DNA of 64,000 nucleotides from Sporopachydermia quercuum (lineage: Eukaryota; Ascomycota; Sporopachydermiomycetes; Sporopachydermiales; Sporopachydermiaceae): NCBI GenBank assembly GCA_001599295.1, contig BCGN01000005.1:186001-250000 (forward strand). Direction: 5' to 3'. The notes beneath the pieces are model-generated. The model ran no database searches. It saw nothing but the letters and a program-made list of their open reading frames with translations, and had not been told where the DNA came from. This document shows, one piece after another, positions 1-11,136 of this stretch. How positions within the stretch are numbered: the stretch's first letter is position 1; each line of letters starts with the position of its first letter. A program made the position numbers and the translations under genes.

Positions 1-856
1 AGTGTACCAATCAAAAAATGATTCCTTCTTTCTCATAATAATTATGAATCAATGTCTAGCTCATCGAAGATGCACCGTATCCAGGAAGGAATCTAGTAAT
101 CATTGCACCATCAATCTCAGCAAAATTGTCATGAACCACTATGATTCACAGGAATCTTAAAAAGATGTAGGATAAAGTTAAAGTTAAAGTGAAGTTTGTT
201 GTCACAATTAGCCTAACAATTTGATAAACCTTATTCATAATACTTACGTTAAACACGAATTAAAGTTGGAGAAGTGTAATAAGGGTCTTCACTAATTTGA
301 TCCTGCTCGTAAGTCTTACAAAACAACTTGTTATGTAACGAGGTTTTCGATGTCTCGGTCCATCGATAAATAAATAAATAGAGGATTCAGGTAAAAAAGG
401 AGGACATACGATTCAGGAGCCGTTTTTTAATACTCTACTAAAAGTAAATGATTAGGAACCGAAAGTGAAATCGATGAAAAATATAGCTAACNCAGTTGAA
501 TCTATCAGTAGGATAAACCAACCATCACAGCGAACACTTTATAGTCCACAAGCTTACTAATGAATTTCGAATAGAAATATTCTCACAACCTCAACAACAA
601 GTCAGAACTGATATAGGGCATGTGGCAAATCCATCTATACTCAAGCAATGCCAATCATTTACGATAAACATCAACATGTAGAATTACCACTTATCTCTAT
701 TACGTTACAAAAGTTTCCGCTATATAACATAAAGCACTTGCTTGTATTCTTAAAAACAAGAGATTCCAAATAACAAAACTATGAGTCGAGGTGCTGTAAA
801 CAACGAGCTTATACCCAATCGGAACAATTACATATGTATTGAATTTATCACCATTT
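1..856. other. AT-rich intergenic DNA downstream of TSC13
   Basis: No gene can be supported. There is one isolated N near 491. On the minus strand near 253-360 a short open stretch is followed by a GTAAGT-like site around 248, but I could not connect it to a start codon or to another exon. Confidence 0.5.
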
Positions 857-1843
857 TCAGTAGACGAATGGGATATAAATATATCTATCCTTAGGATAAG
901 CATCGCCAAACTGTCTGATGTAATTAGAATGTTTCTTTTCGGCCCAGAAAAACATTTGGGTGGTTGAAACAGCAAAAAATAAGAAAGCTGACCAATTTCC
1001 AACAAACAAACTGAACGCTAACCAAGAAAGAGATTCGAATACATAGTTAGGACAAGAGAACAATGAAAATCCATAACCATAAGGAATCTTTCTTTCCTTA
1101 GAGCCATCCTTTCTCAATCCTGCAAGATTCAAATGAGTTATTAAGTTAGATACTTCTGCAAAAAAGAAAAGGTAAAGCAAAACGCGAGCATTAAACACTG
1201 TTTTGTAGTCAAAAGTAAAGAAAATAAGGCTTCCGTAACCACCAAAAGAATTCTTTAAAGAATCAGGTAACTCACTAGGTGCAGGTGCGTAAATGAAAAA
1301 CGATAACAAGACACCAGACAAAATCCAGTAATGGAATGAGTTTTTGAATACATTGAACAAAGGCATCGTACTTAAAGAGAACTTATGAACAAATAGAGTC
1401 TCAAATTCTCTTTTGAGGAAATGCAAGAGCACTAATACTAAAGCAGCTATTTGAGTATGAGTTTTTCTATAAGGATCAATTCCAAGAATCTTATACTCAT
1501 AGAAGAATAATAATGGATGAATAAACAAAGGTCCAAAGTATTCAATCAAAAACACAGTTCTCCAGCCAATTTGAGGACCCAAATCCTTAACGAGAATCTC
1601 GACCGATGATACTTTTTTACCTCCTAAATAACTTCCAATTGTCCTATCATCATTTTGCAAAACAATGGTTCCATCAGCAATTGCCTTATCCTTANCTGTC
1701 AATCTTATTCTGTTGATGTCAAGTTTAGCTTGCTTAGCGATCAATGAACGAAGGGCACCAACAGAGTCTTCTAATCCTAGATCCACAGTGGTTTTAGCCA
1801 AGTTCACTGACTTTGACCGTGACTTTAGTATAATTTCTGGCAT
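857..1843 (-). CDS. TSC13: very-long-chain enoyl-CoA reductase (TSC13)
   Basis: Trans-2-enoyl-CoA reductase, the last step of the ER very-long-chain fatty-acid elongation cycle that feeds sphingolipid synthesis. The 328-residue product has a ubiquitin-like N-terminal part (about 1-85), then a multi-spanning steroid 5-alpha-reductase-type domain. The conserved block KREFETLFVHKFS supplies the family lysine (about K144). A GYGFSLFSCPNYVFE block carries the family tyrosine (about Y267). Both residues are known to matter in this family. The start ATG at 1843 gives a full-length protein similar to yeast Tsc13, and no intron is needed. One N makes residue 50 ambiguous. It is divergent from SMD1 across about 870 bp. 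Confidence 0.95.
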   Translation of the reverse strand: MPEIILKSRSKSVNLAKTTVDLGLEDSVGALRSLIAKQAKLDINRIRLTXKDKAIADGTIVLQNDDRTIGSYLGGKKVSSVEILVKDLGPQIGWRTVFLIEYFGPLFIHPLLFFYEYKILGIDPYRKTHTQIAALVLVLLHFLKREFETLFVHKFSLSTMPLFNVFKNSFHYWILSGVLLSFFIYAPAPSELPDSLKNSFGGYGSLIFFTFDYKTVFNARVLLYLFFFAEVSNLITHLNLAGLRKDGSKERKIPYGYGFSLFSCPNYVFESLSWLAFSLFVGNWSAFLFFAVSTTQMFFWAEKKHSNYIRQFGDAYPKDRYIYIPFVY

Positions 1844-2714
1844 CGTAGTTATTTATCACTACTTCTTACACTTTAACCCCGTTGTGCTTCGTTAGTTATC
1901 GTGCCTGTATGATAATTCAGAGGTAAGAAGTAGTCACAAGAAGTGAAAAAAATAATGACCCAACATACCTTCTAATCCTTTTGTGTTTAGACGTAAAAAC
2001 TATAAATTTCAACTGTTCGAGCAACGATTGGTTGTAGATAATCAATAGTTCTACAATCGTCACAAAATATGTGACTCTCAAGAGAAACGAACAACGGAAC
2101 TATAAGAATAATGATGGATACCCATTCCAGATTGTTTTTTGCCATTACTTCGTAATTGAACAAACTGATGATCAGTTTGGAGTTTGACGGAATCACGTGA
2201 AACAAGTGATTTGATTTTGTTTGATGAGATAATCATAAATACTTAACTCCCAACTCAGGAAGCTCAGGCAGTCCCTTCCTTGGAAGAAAAGGGTCTCCTA
2301 AATGAGAGTGTTGGATGTCGTGACAATTCAAGAGAGACTGAGGAAAGAACAATTACTACTAAACCGTAACATTTATTATCAAGTACCTTCTTTATGTTAG
2401 ACATTGATAGTGAACTTACTGCCTGAAAGTGAAATATCTTTATTATGGTATTTAATATTAGTAAAGTTTTAAGGATTACGATAGTCGGGTGTCAATAAAG
2501 GATTGAGTTGTACTGCGGTAAATATCAGTCAGCAATTGGCGCAGGGAGTTTGTTTTTTGTCTGAAAGTTTTATCTGACACATAAAAGATTGAAGTATTGA
2601 ATGTATATCCAGCATTCTTGTTAGACATTGTATCCTCCTGATCAAAGAAAGGATCTTATATTACAAAGATTACGGAGAGAGCCTATTCATATCACAGACA
2701 ATAATATTAACAAG
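1844..2714. other. divergent promoter region TSC13/SMD1
   Basis: Shared upstream region of two divergent genes. It contains a minus-strand ATG-started 52-codon ORF (2145 to 1987) encoding a possible single membrane helix. That is too short to call and may be an upstream ORF of TSC13. Nothing else is recognised. Confidence 0.4.
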
Positions 2715-3158
2715 ATGAAACTTGTGAGGTAAGTATTTAGTTTGTGCGAGCATTACACTTTTTTCCTCGTTGTCTCAGCGTGTTCTGTTCTGTTGGTTCC
2801 TTATCTAACGTGTCTATTTTATCATAGATTTCTTATGAAATTACAGTCAGAGACTGTTCAAATTGAGCTGAAAAATGGAACAGTGGTATCAGGTACAATT
2901 GTGTCGGTATCACCTACTATGAATACAACATTGAAAAATGTAAAAATGACGATAAAGAACAGAGAACCTGTGAGGCTGGATTATATTAATATTCGAGGAA
3001 ATACGATACGGTTTTACATTTTACCAGATTCTTTGCCATTAGATACACTACTTATTGATGATACACCAAAACCGAAGACAAGGAAACCAGGAATCAGAGC
3101 ATCCACTAGAGCTAGAGGTGCTAAGGCTCCAAGAGGCGGTAGAGCAAGAGGCTTTTGA
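2715..3158 (+). CDS. SMD1: small nuclear ribonucleoprotein Sm D1, two exons
   Basis: Core Sm-ring protein of the spliceosomal U1, U2, U4 and U5 snRNPs. Exon 1 is only 14 nt (2715-2728, encoding MKLV plus part of R). The intron runs 2729-2827 (GTAAGT, CTAAC at 2805-2809, TAG), and exon 2 is 2828-3158. Splicing restores the family N-terminus MKLVRFLMKL, which the unspliced frame lacks. Sm1 ([20 protein letters not shown]) and Sm2 ([23 protein letters not shown]) motifs are intact. The C-terminus ends in RG-type repeats, as in the family. Product 114 residues. The leucine of IELKNGT is encoded by CTG, supporting standard decoding of CUG. It converges on PRP38. Confidence 0.95.
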
Positions 3159-3319
3159 AGACAATGGCAAATTGTTTTCGTTGAAACTATTAAATCAAAA
3201 AATAGATTATACATACGCTTGATAATTTTGTAATATATGTGTATATGTGTATTATTTCGTTACGTTATCTATATAAGAGTAGATCTATAGTACAGTTTAG
3301 GATAATATTCTAATAAATG

Positions 3320-4228
3320 CTAATCATAATCATCGTAGTCGGACTCTTCTTCTTCTGCGGCTTCTTCCTCTTTATCATCCTTACGTTTACTTTGATTCTC
3401 ATCACCTTGATCCTCATAGTAACTACCTTCATTTGAAGTAATACCGGCTTCCTTCTCTTCTTCGCTTCCCTCTAATTCACTAACCAGGCCGCTTGCTCTA
3501 GGGGCTAGATTTTGCGTATCTTCCAGGACGATTCTACTGGTAAGACGCGGTAANAGAATCTCACAAACTCGTTCCTTCGACAAAAGATCATCAATGAATT
3601 CGTCCATATATGTCAATCTCATAACACCATCAGGGTTTCTAAACCTGAGCTTCCTATAATCATTGTATAGAGGCTCCAAAAGCTCATAAACCTCTTTAGC
3701 AGGAAATGTCAATCTTATGTAAAATGAAGCCACGGCTGTCACATATTTGAACCCATACTGATTGTTGAAAAGTTCTAGTATTATATCTTTACTTGGTTGG
3801 ATTTGTAGTAGTCGTAGAATGAAACATAGAAACGGAGATGGCTTAACTCCCATTGCCATTGAACCTATGTATTTTAGTTTCACCATCTGCTTCAATAATT
3901 CAGCAACTAGCGGGTTTTGTTAGAATCGTTAACTTCAAATGTGGCAACAATTAGATATACTAATACAAAGGAAACCTATCGTTACTATCGTTGATAACTA
4001 ACCATTCCGATGTTCACAGTACATATTGAAGTACAGTGAACTGAACACTTTCTCTCTTGTGATCTTCTCAAACAACAAAACAGGATTGATCCCGTGTATA
4101 GTTCCTTTCACTTTAGAGAGACCTAAAACATTTAGAAATGTTAGAACTAATAGCATAAACAATAGAACATTCATTCAATCTTTCATACCTCTATCTACAA
4201 TAATTCCTTTATCTGCTTGCTCTGACAT
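3320..4228 (-). CDS. PRP38: pre-mRNA-splicing factor 38, three exons
   Basis: Component of the U4/U6.U5 tri-snRNP needed for spliceosome activation. Exon 1 is 4189-4228 (start ATG at 4228), exon 2 is 4003-4122, and exon 3 is 3320-3906. Intron 1 (66 nt, GTATGA) and intron 2 (96 nt, GTTAGT) both carry TTCTAAC branch sites. The spliced 248-residue product contains the family blocks IHGINPVLLFEKITREKVF, ELLKQMVKLKYIG, KPSPFLCFILRLLQIQPSKDI, LEPLYNDYRKLR and MDEFIDDLLSKERVCE. The C-terminal 60 residues are highly acidic (E/D-rich), unlike the RS tail of animals. One N falls in an Ile/Leu codon before LPRL. Without exons 1-2 the N-terminal third would be lost. Confidence 0.93.
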
Positions 4229-4872
4229 CTTGAATGCTGTATCAACTAATGACTGCCCAATACTGGTTGTGCATCTGACAGCTCAACTCATAAGATAATA
4301 TGAATTTGAATGACGACTATCAAACTCCAAATGGTTGCTATTAGTGGGCAGAAAAAACAAAAGGGCTTTTGAAAATGCAATGGAAGGGAGTAAGAAAACA
4401 GACATGAATACTAAATTCACGCTGTCCGGTAAGATGATTCAGTGGGTTAGGCTTTGTCACAAGTAAAATTATAGTGATTTAGCAAACTAAACGCGACTAC
4501 TCGGACAAGCTTATCTAAACGCTTTATTAGAGATTTATTAGGGATAGCAAAGGTATAGACTAATAGAATAAATACATTANTCTTATATCGTTTTTCAATA
4601 ATAACAGAACTAAAAACTGCTTTTAGTAATATATACACAGTAGATCTGATAATATAGACCTTCAGTTCCTAAATCTATAAAATCTAACAGCGAATTTACG
4701 AAAAACAAAATAATTCTATAACCATCAGATTCATTCAACTGGGAAAGCTTTGATTTTAAACTAATTCGGTAAACATATATACAAAGAGATTCTTTTCAAA
4801 CTAGCCTGAAAAGACAAATAAANTTGTGGAAATCCAAAGAGATTTGAAGAAGGTGTGATAATGCTAAACTGC
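4229..4872. other. intergenic DNA between PRP38 and MRPL25
   Basis: Promoter side of PRP38 and 3' side of MRPL25. Strongly AT-rich, with isolated Ns near 4580 and 4823. A 63-codon minus-strand open frame (4447-4638) lacks family resemblance and a convincing composition. Nothing else is seen. Confidence 0.45.
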
Positions 4873-5442
4873 TTAATACCATCTCTTCTGTTCTTGACGT
4901 TTTTTCTCCAGTCTTTTCAAGTAACGAGGCTAAAAACAGAATTGTTAGTATAGATAGATATACATGGATTCAACAAAGAAAAGAAACTTTTGGTAATAAT
5001 TCCTACTTACTCCCTTATATTCAGCAATGATTTCATCAGCTTTAGCAACAGCATCGGTAATCTCTTTCCGTCTTTCTTCCCTTCTATTTTCATGCTTATG
5101 TCCCTTATATCTAGTAGCACCTTTCATCAAAGTCTTATTCGCGAATTTCTCTTCGTAGAACAACTTATTGTTTTGTAGTTTTGGCATCAAATCTGCGATA
5201 CCATATCTGAATGCCAACTTGAAAAGATCACTCTGCCTCCTCAATGAGTAAATTGGATCATGTCGTACTTTCGTTACTGGATGGATGTTCGGTTGGAAAG
5301 GATTGGCATCTGGTGCATCTTTCATTGTTGGTTTATCTGCATATGTCCTAAATGGTGGAGGAGGATACAGTTTGAAAAACATCTGTAACTTTTTTGGTAA
5401 CTGTCTGAAAGCCTTCACAGCTTCCGAAGGTGCTCCACTCAT
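4873..5442 (-). CDS. MRPL25: mitochondrial large-subunit ribosomal protein mL59 (MRPL25), two exons
   Basis: Mitochondrial ribosome large-subunit protein specific to fungi. Exon 1 is 5011-5442 and exon 2 is 4873-4929. The intron, 4930-5010, has GTAAGT, a perfect TACTAAC and TTTAG. The product (162 residues) matches yeast Mrpl25 along its length: KKLQMFFKLYPPPPF, NPFQPNIHPVTKVRHDPIYS, LRRQSDLFKLAFRYG, FANKTLMKGATRYKGHKHE. Exon 2 adds the basic tail PRYLKRLEKKRQEQKRWY, aligning with the family C-terminus. An in-frame non-ATG extension upstream exists, but MSGAPSEAVKAF is the natural start. Read unspliced, the C-terminus would be wrong. Confidence 0.93.
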
Positions 5443-6397
5443 CTTTAGTTTGATTTCAATTTCACAGTCGGTAGTTCTGTGATGATGTAGTATCAGGTTC
5501 TTCTTCACTATGCTTCATGTATGGTATGACAGAAAATTGAGAGCTATCGATGCTTCATAACCAAAAGAAAGAAGATAAACACTTATAGTGCAGTCCTAAC
5601 TCAATAGTTATCTACTCAGTTACAGCGTTGAGCCNTCACTCACAATAGCTACCAGTCAGTAGTTAGATAAGTTTGAACTATTTACCTTCATTAGATCTTT
5701 CATAGTTGAAATTTTCACTTGGAATGCACCCAGTCATCTAGAGAAGAACAGGGTCTCAAGTGAGAGAAAGAAGGTTTGAACCTTTATGTAACATAATGCA
5801 TAAATCTGCATAGTATTATTTGACATAGCAAGTGAGATACTCCTGGTATATTGTGCTTGGTGGTTCTAAGACAAAAAGATATTAATTCAATTCTTTTCTA
5901 AAACTTACACATAAATTTAGATGATCAGTTACATTCTAATTTTANGAAAGAATTCTGTTGTACTCTCATCCTAGGTTTTCCTATTCCTACCTCTCTTTTT
6001 CACCCCGCATAATTATACATTAACCTTACCACTTGCAACTCTCTGTGTGGTTATCAATAAACTACTACTGATCAGTCAAGTGCCTGATGTTATCTTCTAC
6101 TCAATTGTTTTGTAACGATTATGTGACCCTTTGGCTCATACTTATTTATACTGGTATTAAACTAAAATCTGGGCTCTTTTAGGTCAGTATCTTAGTCTAT
6201 AGTGAGATCTCAAGTGCCATTGATGGTTCTCTTGCCAATAAGCAGAAGTCACTCCAATCTAATCTTCCTTATCTCAACTAGCTCATCAAAAGCAATAGGA
6301 TAGTATACCTAGTTCTTATTGTATATATCATCAACAGTTGAAAATCACTGGTCCATTATTTAACATCGATTAGGTCTAACGCTATAAATATCACACT
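5443..6397. other. divergent promoter region MRPL25/VPS28
   Basis: About 950 bp between divergent genes, AT-rich, with isolated Ns near 5634 and 5945. I searched for tRNA-like or snoRNA-like signatures and for coding-like frames and found none that hold up. Confidence 0.45.
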
Positions 6398-7237
6398 ATG
6401 AACAACACGCCTTTTGCTCCTAATAGTAGGAGTAGAAATTCATATGGATTGAATTTAGATGAAGAAGTGCATTTATACAACACTATTAAACAAAGAGAAC
6501 TATACGAATCACTAGCAGAGATCTATAGTATAATAACAGCACTAGACTTTCTGGAGAAAGCATTTGTGAGGGACTCTGTCAATCATGATGAGTATACAAG
6601 TGTCTGTTTACGATTGATCGGACAGTATAATACTATTCTTAAGAATGAAGATGTAATGAGAGAATTCGAGAGTCTGGATAAGTTTAAAGAGAAATATAAT
6701 GTATGTATTTGCTATTAAGATAAGCTAACATGGCAAGCTTTTTCTTCTAATAAATGATACTAACAATCTATCCAGGTCGATTACCCATCTGCCTTATCGC
6801 GACTGAAAATAGCAGTACCAGCAACAGTAGAACACTCTGTTACTCTTCCGAATACCAATTCGTCTACGTCAATGATAAATATGTCAAATAGCGGTAGTGG
6901 GAATACACCAAGAGCTGGAGGTGCCTCTGCTAGAGCTGTGGCAGAAGCTACTGGAAATTTTATCACGTGCATGGATGGGTTGAGATTGAATTACAAAGCA
7001 AAAGATCAGCTCCACCCGTTATTATCAGAATTAATTCAGAGTCTGAACAAAATTCCTGCCTTGGTTCAGAATTCTAATGATACATCCGAGTTTAATAAGT
7101 ACAGGGCGAAGCTGGTTCAATGGTTGATCAAACTCAATGGAATGAAAATCAATGAAGAACTACAGGATGAGGATTCTCGGCAGTTATTGTTCGACCTGGA
7201 CATGGCATATAAGGAGTTCTATACAATGTTGGAATGA
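6398..7237 (+). CDS. VPS28: ESCRT-I subunit Vps28, two exons
   Basis: ESCRT-I component that sorts ubiquitinated cargo at endosomes and links ESCRT-I to ESCRT-II. Exon 1 is 6398-6700 and exon 2 is 6776-7237. The intron (6701-6775, GTATGT) has TACTAAC at 6758-6764. The 254-residue product has the N-terminal ESCRT-I core segment (LDEEVHLYNTIKQRELYESLAEIYSII, FLEKAFVRD, about 20-100). A Ser/Thr/Gly-rich linker of about 60 residues follows. The four-helix C-terminal domain (FITCMDGLRLNYKAKDQLHPLLSELIQSLNKI, LDMAYKEFYTMLE) binds Vps36 in the family. The linker is longer than in S. cerevisiae. RIM20, which depends on ESCRT function for pH signalling, lies 4 kb away. Confidence 0.93.
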
Positions 7238-7510
7238 AAAGGAGTAGTTAATGAAACGTTACGTATCTATGTATGCTTGTGAGCTTGACTTGTATAATAA
7301 TATGACAATCATCCATAGGCTTTTTGAGGGTAATTAGAATAGTAGGAAAATTTAACTAGACCTATGGCAATGCTACATGCATCGAGCACAATATAACTAC
7401 CAACGTCATTTACAGTTTTCATATATAAAACACGTTCAATGTATTATAACTCATATTAATATTATGCTTGCTCTGATGCTATTATATATCGTTGACCGAA
7501 AAAGACTTAA

Positions 7511-8404
7511 CTAGATGATTTGTTCCATTTCTCTGGCATAGCCCAAAGAATGGAATATCAACTTTTCTGGTTCCGACAATACAGCTTCTTTCTCTCCAGA
7601 GATACCAGTATTGCCATCAGTATCAACATCCATCACATCGTCAGGATCATGTTCTTCTAGTTTCTCTAAATCGAAATGAACCTGTCCATCATCCTTAATA
7701 ATCCATCCAGGGCGTGAATTAATAAACTCAATCACATTCGAATCGTTTGGTAAAAATAATAAAGATCTGACATTAGGGATAGGTAGAACTTTGTATGATC
7801 TACAAATACAATTAGCTATTTCTTCCCTCAAAGTATCAATAAGAGTATCAGAGAAAATTGTAAACTCTTTACATTGTTGACTAGAATTCTTGATGACTTT
7901 CCACACTCTATCATAAGATCCTTCCATTAATAAACTTTCTAGTTGAATTGGATATCCCAGAAACTCATTGCTTTCTATATCAGTAATTGAATAAACATTA
8001 GCCATCGATTCTAACTCAGAATGGAAGTTAGCAATCTCGTTTCTTGATAACAATAACAATAAGTAAAGAGCCAGGACCTTATCTCTCGAATCAACTTCTT
8101 CCTTTGATTCGTATTTGTAGTTGTGAATATATTCTAAGTTATAGAAGACTTTGAGTTGGGCAACATAATTAGAAAACAGATCTAGGTCATTTCCATTAAT
8201 TGCTGATATAGCACCAATTTCATTAATTTTCTTCACAATCTTGAAGTCGTTCTCACTGAATTTAGAAACATTTGATGGTAGCGGCAGTAGTAAATCATTC
8301 TTCACAAGTTCAATCTTGATCAACGGAAGTAGCTTCAAACTTTTAGCATAATCTCCACTATTAAACTCTTTCACTAAATTATCATATAGTTCTTTTAGCG
8401 ACAT
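7511..8404 (-). CDS. RPN12: 26S proteasome regulatory lid subunit Rpn12
   Basis: Last subunit incorporated into the 19S lid of the 26S proteasome. The single exon encodes 297 residues starting MSLKELYDNLVKEFNSGDYAKSLKLLPLIKIEL, matching the Rpn12/PSMD8 N-terminus. Conserved blocks include NEIGAISAINGNDLDLFSNYVAQLKVFY, LYLLLLLSRNEIANFHSEL, YPIQLESLLMEGSYDRVWKVIK and LREEIANCICRSYKVLPI. The end, EKLIFHSLGYAREMEQII, is the C-terminal helix. An acidic insert (EEHDPDDVMDVDTDG) interrupts the region before that helix. A motif resembling the Rpn4 proteasome element lies about 245 bp upstream (8648-8656). It converges on VPS28. Confidence 0.95.
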   Translation of the reverse strand: MSLKELYDNLVKEFNSGDYAKSLKLLPLIKIELVKNDLLLPLPSNVSKFSENDFKIVKKINEIGAISAINGNDLDLFSNYVAQLKVFYNLEYIHNYKYESKEEVDSRDKVLALYLLLLLSRNEIANFHSELESMANVYSITDIESNEFLGYPIQLESLLMEGSYDRVWKVIKNSSQQCKEFTIFSDTLIDTLREEIANCICRSYKVLPIPNVRSLLFLPNDSNVIEFINSRPGWIIKDDGQVHFDLEKLEEHDPDDVMDVDTDGNTGISGEKEAVLSEPEKLIFHSLGYAREMEQII

Positions 8405-9051
8405 AGTTGATTTGATTGTATGTTTATATCTATAACTAATTGATCAATCGTTCAGTTACCTATACACTCAATCGATACAGGCTAACTATGAATCGCAACG
8501 AACAAGAAAGACGCAATGTAGTCAACGAATTTGTGATTAAAAACCAAATACGGAAGTATATGAGAAACACCTTCAGCACTATCGATAAGACTGCTTCAAA
8601 ATATATATGTTCATACTATCGATTAGTTACGCTGTTTTAACCACTCTGATGGCAAACCTACCAGAAGTGTATAGCACCACACCCTGTACACATTACCATT
8701 CACTGAATGTCACTTGAAGCTAAGAGGAGATGTACAGTGCATTTAGTATACTAATTGTTGATGACATAAGTATTAAATATTGGTTTATGGGTGGATACTC
8801 TGAGGGGTTGGCAGTCAAGACTGNTTGCGATGTCTCCTGATATGGGACAAAAGTATTTTCACTATTAAAGGAAGGAAGAGTGAAAAATGACATGTGATAG
8901 AAAGGATGGAGAACTAGCTATTGTTGTGTTATTGAAACGAGGTAAAGAAAAAGAGAGGAAATGAAGACGTTTTGATTGAAATATGCACTTTTTGATTGCA
9001 TGGTGTAGTTAGTATTAATAGAGAGGAAGCGTGGATGGTCTTAGTACGAAG
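8405..9051. other. divergent promoter region RPN12/MOD5
   Basis: Holds a Rpn4-like GATGGCAAA motif (8648-8656) and an isolated N near 8824. A plus-strand ATG ORF of about 50 codons (8488-8640) has no recognisable features and is not called. Confidence 0.4.
8648..8656 (+). promoter_or_regulatory. possible proteasome-associated control element (Rpn4-like site)
   Basis: GATGGCAAA differs by one base from the canonical proteasome element GGTGGCAAA known in S. cerevisiae. It lies about 245 bp upstream of the RPN12 start codon. A single 9-mer with one mismatch is weak evidence, and whether Rpn4 works this way in this species is unknown. Confidence 0.25.
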
Positions 9052-10898
9052 ATGAACAAGATGCTCAACAAACTCATAGCTATCGTGGGTACTACAGGTG
9101 TAGGAAAGTCTCAGGTATGTTTGGTCATACTGGTGCCTATTGGCTTGAATTATGCATTTTGGTCTGAAAAAAAAAAAACTCAATGTCTTGTTACCCTTGA
9201 TATTTTTGTTATTGCAGAACTTTTATTAACTATTTTTGTTTTACAAATTATTAGCTAAGCATTGAACTAGCAAAAGCTATCAATGGGGAAATCATAAATG
9301 CAGATTCCATGCAGATTTATAAAGGTTTGGACATGATAACCAATAAACATCCCATTGAAGAGAGAGAAGGAATTCCTCATCATTTACTTGGTCATGTCCC
9401 TTGGGATGAAGAGTATTATGTTCATAGGTTTCAACAGGAAGCTTTGGAAGTGGTAAGTCAAGATTGAAACATAATGATTGTTGATCTTGATCAATAGAAG
9501 ATTATGTGGTCTCTTTACCGTCTATTATTTCCTATCAGAATTCACACTCTAACACTAGAATCTATAGATAAATGATATTCATGCAAGAGGGAAGATTCCA
9601 ATTTTGATTGGTGGAACTCACTATTATATTGAATCATTATTATTTACAAATAAAACTATCGATTCAAGTGTTGACGACGAACCACTATCACCTGACAGAG
9701 GTAGAGCAAAGTCACCAAACATTTCCAATGACCCACGGTCAAATTCTCCATCAAAATCATCGCCAAAATCACCACCTAGAAAATTTACCTATAATCAACA
9801 AAAAATCCTTGATTCCTCGCCAAGGGAAGTTTTCCGTTACCTACAGAAAGTTGATCCTTTGATTGCTCAGAAGTTTCACCCAAATAACGATAGACGAGTT
9901 AGAAGGGCACTGGAAGTGTACTTTAGAACGAACAAAAAGCCATCGGACATTTATAAAGAACAAAGCAAAGCCAAACTCGAAGATACACTAAAATTTGATC
10001 CTTTGATATTATGGGTCTGGTGTGATCAACAAATCCTTGATCCTAGATTGGATGGTAGAGTTGATAAAATGTTGGATAATGGACTATATAAAGAAGTTGA
10101 ACAAATTCATTCCTATTTCACACATCATAAATCTCAGCCAAAACTAGACTCTGGTATTTTCCAAGTGATTGGTTATCGGCAGTTTATTCCGTGGCTCAAC
10201 ACACTCAGCTCAGATACTTCTGTTGAGCTGCAAGCTAAAACACCAAGTACACTTCTTGACAGTTGCATAGATATGATGAAAGTTGATACTAGGAAATATG
10301 CCAGGAAGCAAACAAAATGGATTAAGAACAAACTGATAAAGGATATTCAAGGAGACGAGGAAAATAACATGACTAGAATGTTTGCACTTGATGCAACAGA
10401 TTTAACCAAATGGAGGAAAAACGTCTTTGAAAGAGGTTTAACAATTGCCAAAGGTATGTATTGAATGTTGAGAGAAATGTTGACTGATTTTAGGCTCTGA
10501 ATATGTTTTAGTATTATCGGAGCCACTGTTATAGTCATTACCATAACCTTGGTTATCTATTTTGACTAATCAAATTATTAACTGTTCTTAAACTAGAATT
10601 TGTCTCTGATCGAGAATATACCGTTTCTCCTACTCCAGAAGGACATGGAGATTTGTTGCATATACCTACAAGAAAAGCAGACCCAGCAGACCCAGCTAAT
10701 TGGAGCCATCATGAGTGTGATGTATGCAAAAATCCTGATGGTACACCTTACGTATGTGTGGGTAAAGAAAGTTGGCCTCATCATGTAAATGGACGTAAGC
10801 ATAAACGAGTACTTCAAGGTATTGCTAAACGAAAAGCGTATGAAAAGTGGTTGAGGAACCAAGGAAAAGATATAAAAGAGCAAGAGAGGAGTATATAA
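9052..10898 (+). CDS. MOD5: tRNA dimethylallyltransferase (isopentenyltransferase) Mod5, four exons
   Basis: Transfers a dimethylallyl group to A37 of certain tRNAs. Exons: 9052-9114, 9255-9452, 9568-10453, 10597-10898 (482 residues). The P-loop GTTGVGKS sits at about 13-20, followed by [35 protein letters not shown] and [11 protein letters not shown]. These blocks fix the first three exon joins. The C-terminal exon carries a matrin-type C2H2 finger (CDVCKN...[10 protein letters not shown]). Introns 1 and 3 have TATTAAC-like branch sites and intron 2 has CTCTAAC. An insert of about 45 residues rich in Ser-Pro follows GGTHYY, where yeast has only a few residues. Two ATGs lie only three codons apart (9052, 9061), with no obvious mitochondrial presequence. 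Confidence 0.93.
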
Positions 10899-11010
10899 AG
10901 ATGTACGTAAGTATGAATGAAAATATGTATGATTTACTTTGAAGTTCATATACTGGTACATTATAGACGTATGGATATCATAGCAACATACATAGTTGCC
11001 TACTACCATC

Positions 11011-11066
11011 ATTATCCTATTATGATTATCCTATTATGATTATCCTATTATGATTATCCTATTCTC
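11011..11066. repeat. 14-bp tandem repeat, about 4 copies
   Basis: The unit ATTATCCTATTATG is repeated three times exactly (11011-11052), and a fourth, degenerate copy follows. It lies in the 240 bp gap between the convergent 3' ends of MOD5 and RIM20. It is a simple minisatellite with no evident coding role. Confidence 0.9.
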
Positions 11067-11136
11067 ATTCTCCTATTCGAAATCCCCATGCTCATTGGTA
11101 TCATTGTAACAATACAGCACCCACCTTATCATACTA

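Noticed and set aside
240-360. ATACTTACGTTAA resembling a U1 snRNA 5' end, and a short open minus-strand stretch beside it
   Set aside because: The bases after ACTTAC do not match U1, no Sm site or stem is visible, and no exon structure could be completed.
1987-2145. 52-codon minus-strand ORF with one membrane helix upstream of TSC13
   Set aside because: Short hydrophobic frames arise easily from AT-rich DNA; no conserved motif or splice link.
8488-8640. 50-codon plus-strand ORF upstream of MOD5
   Set aside because: Random-like composition and no neighbouring exon in phase.
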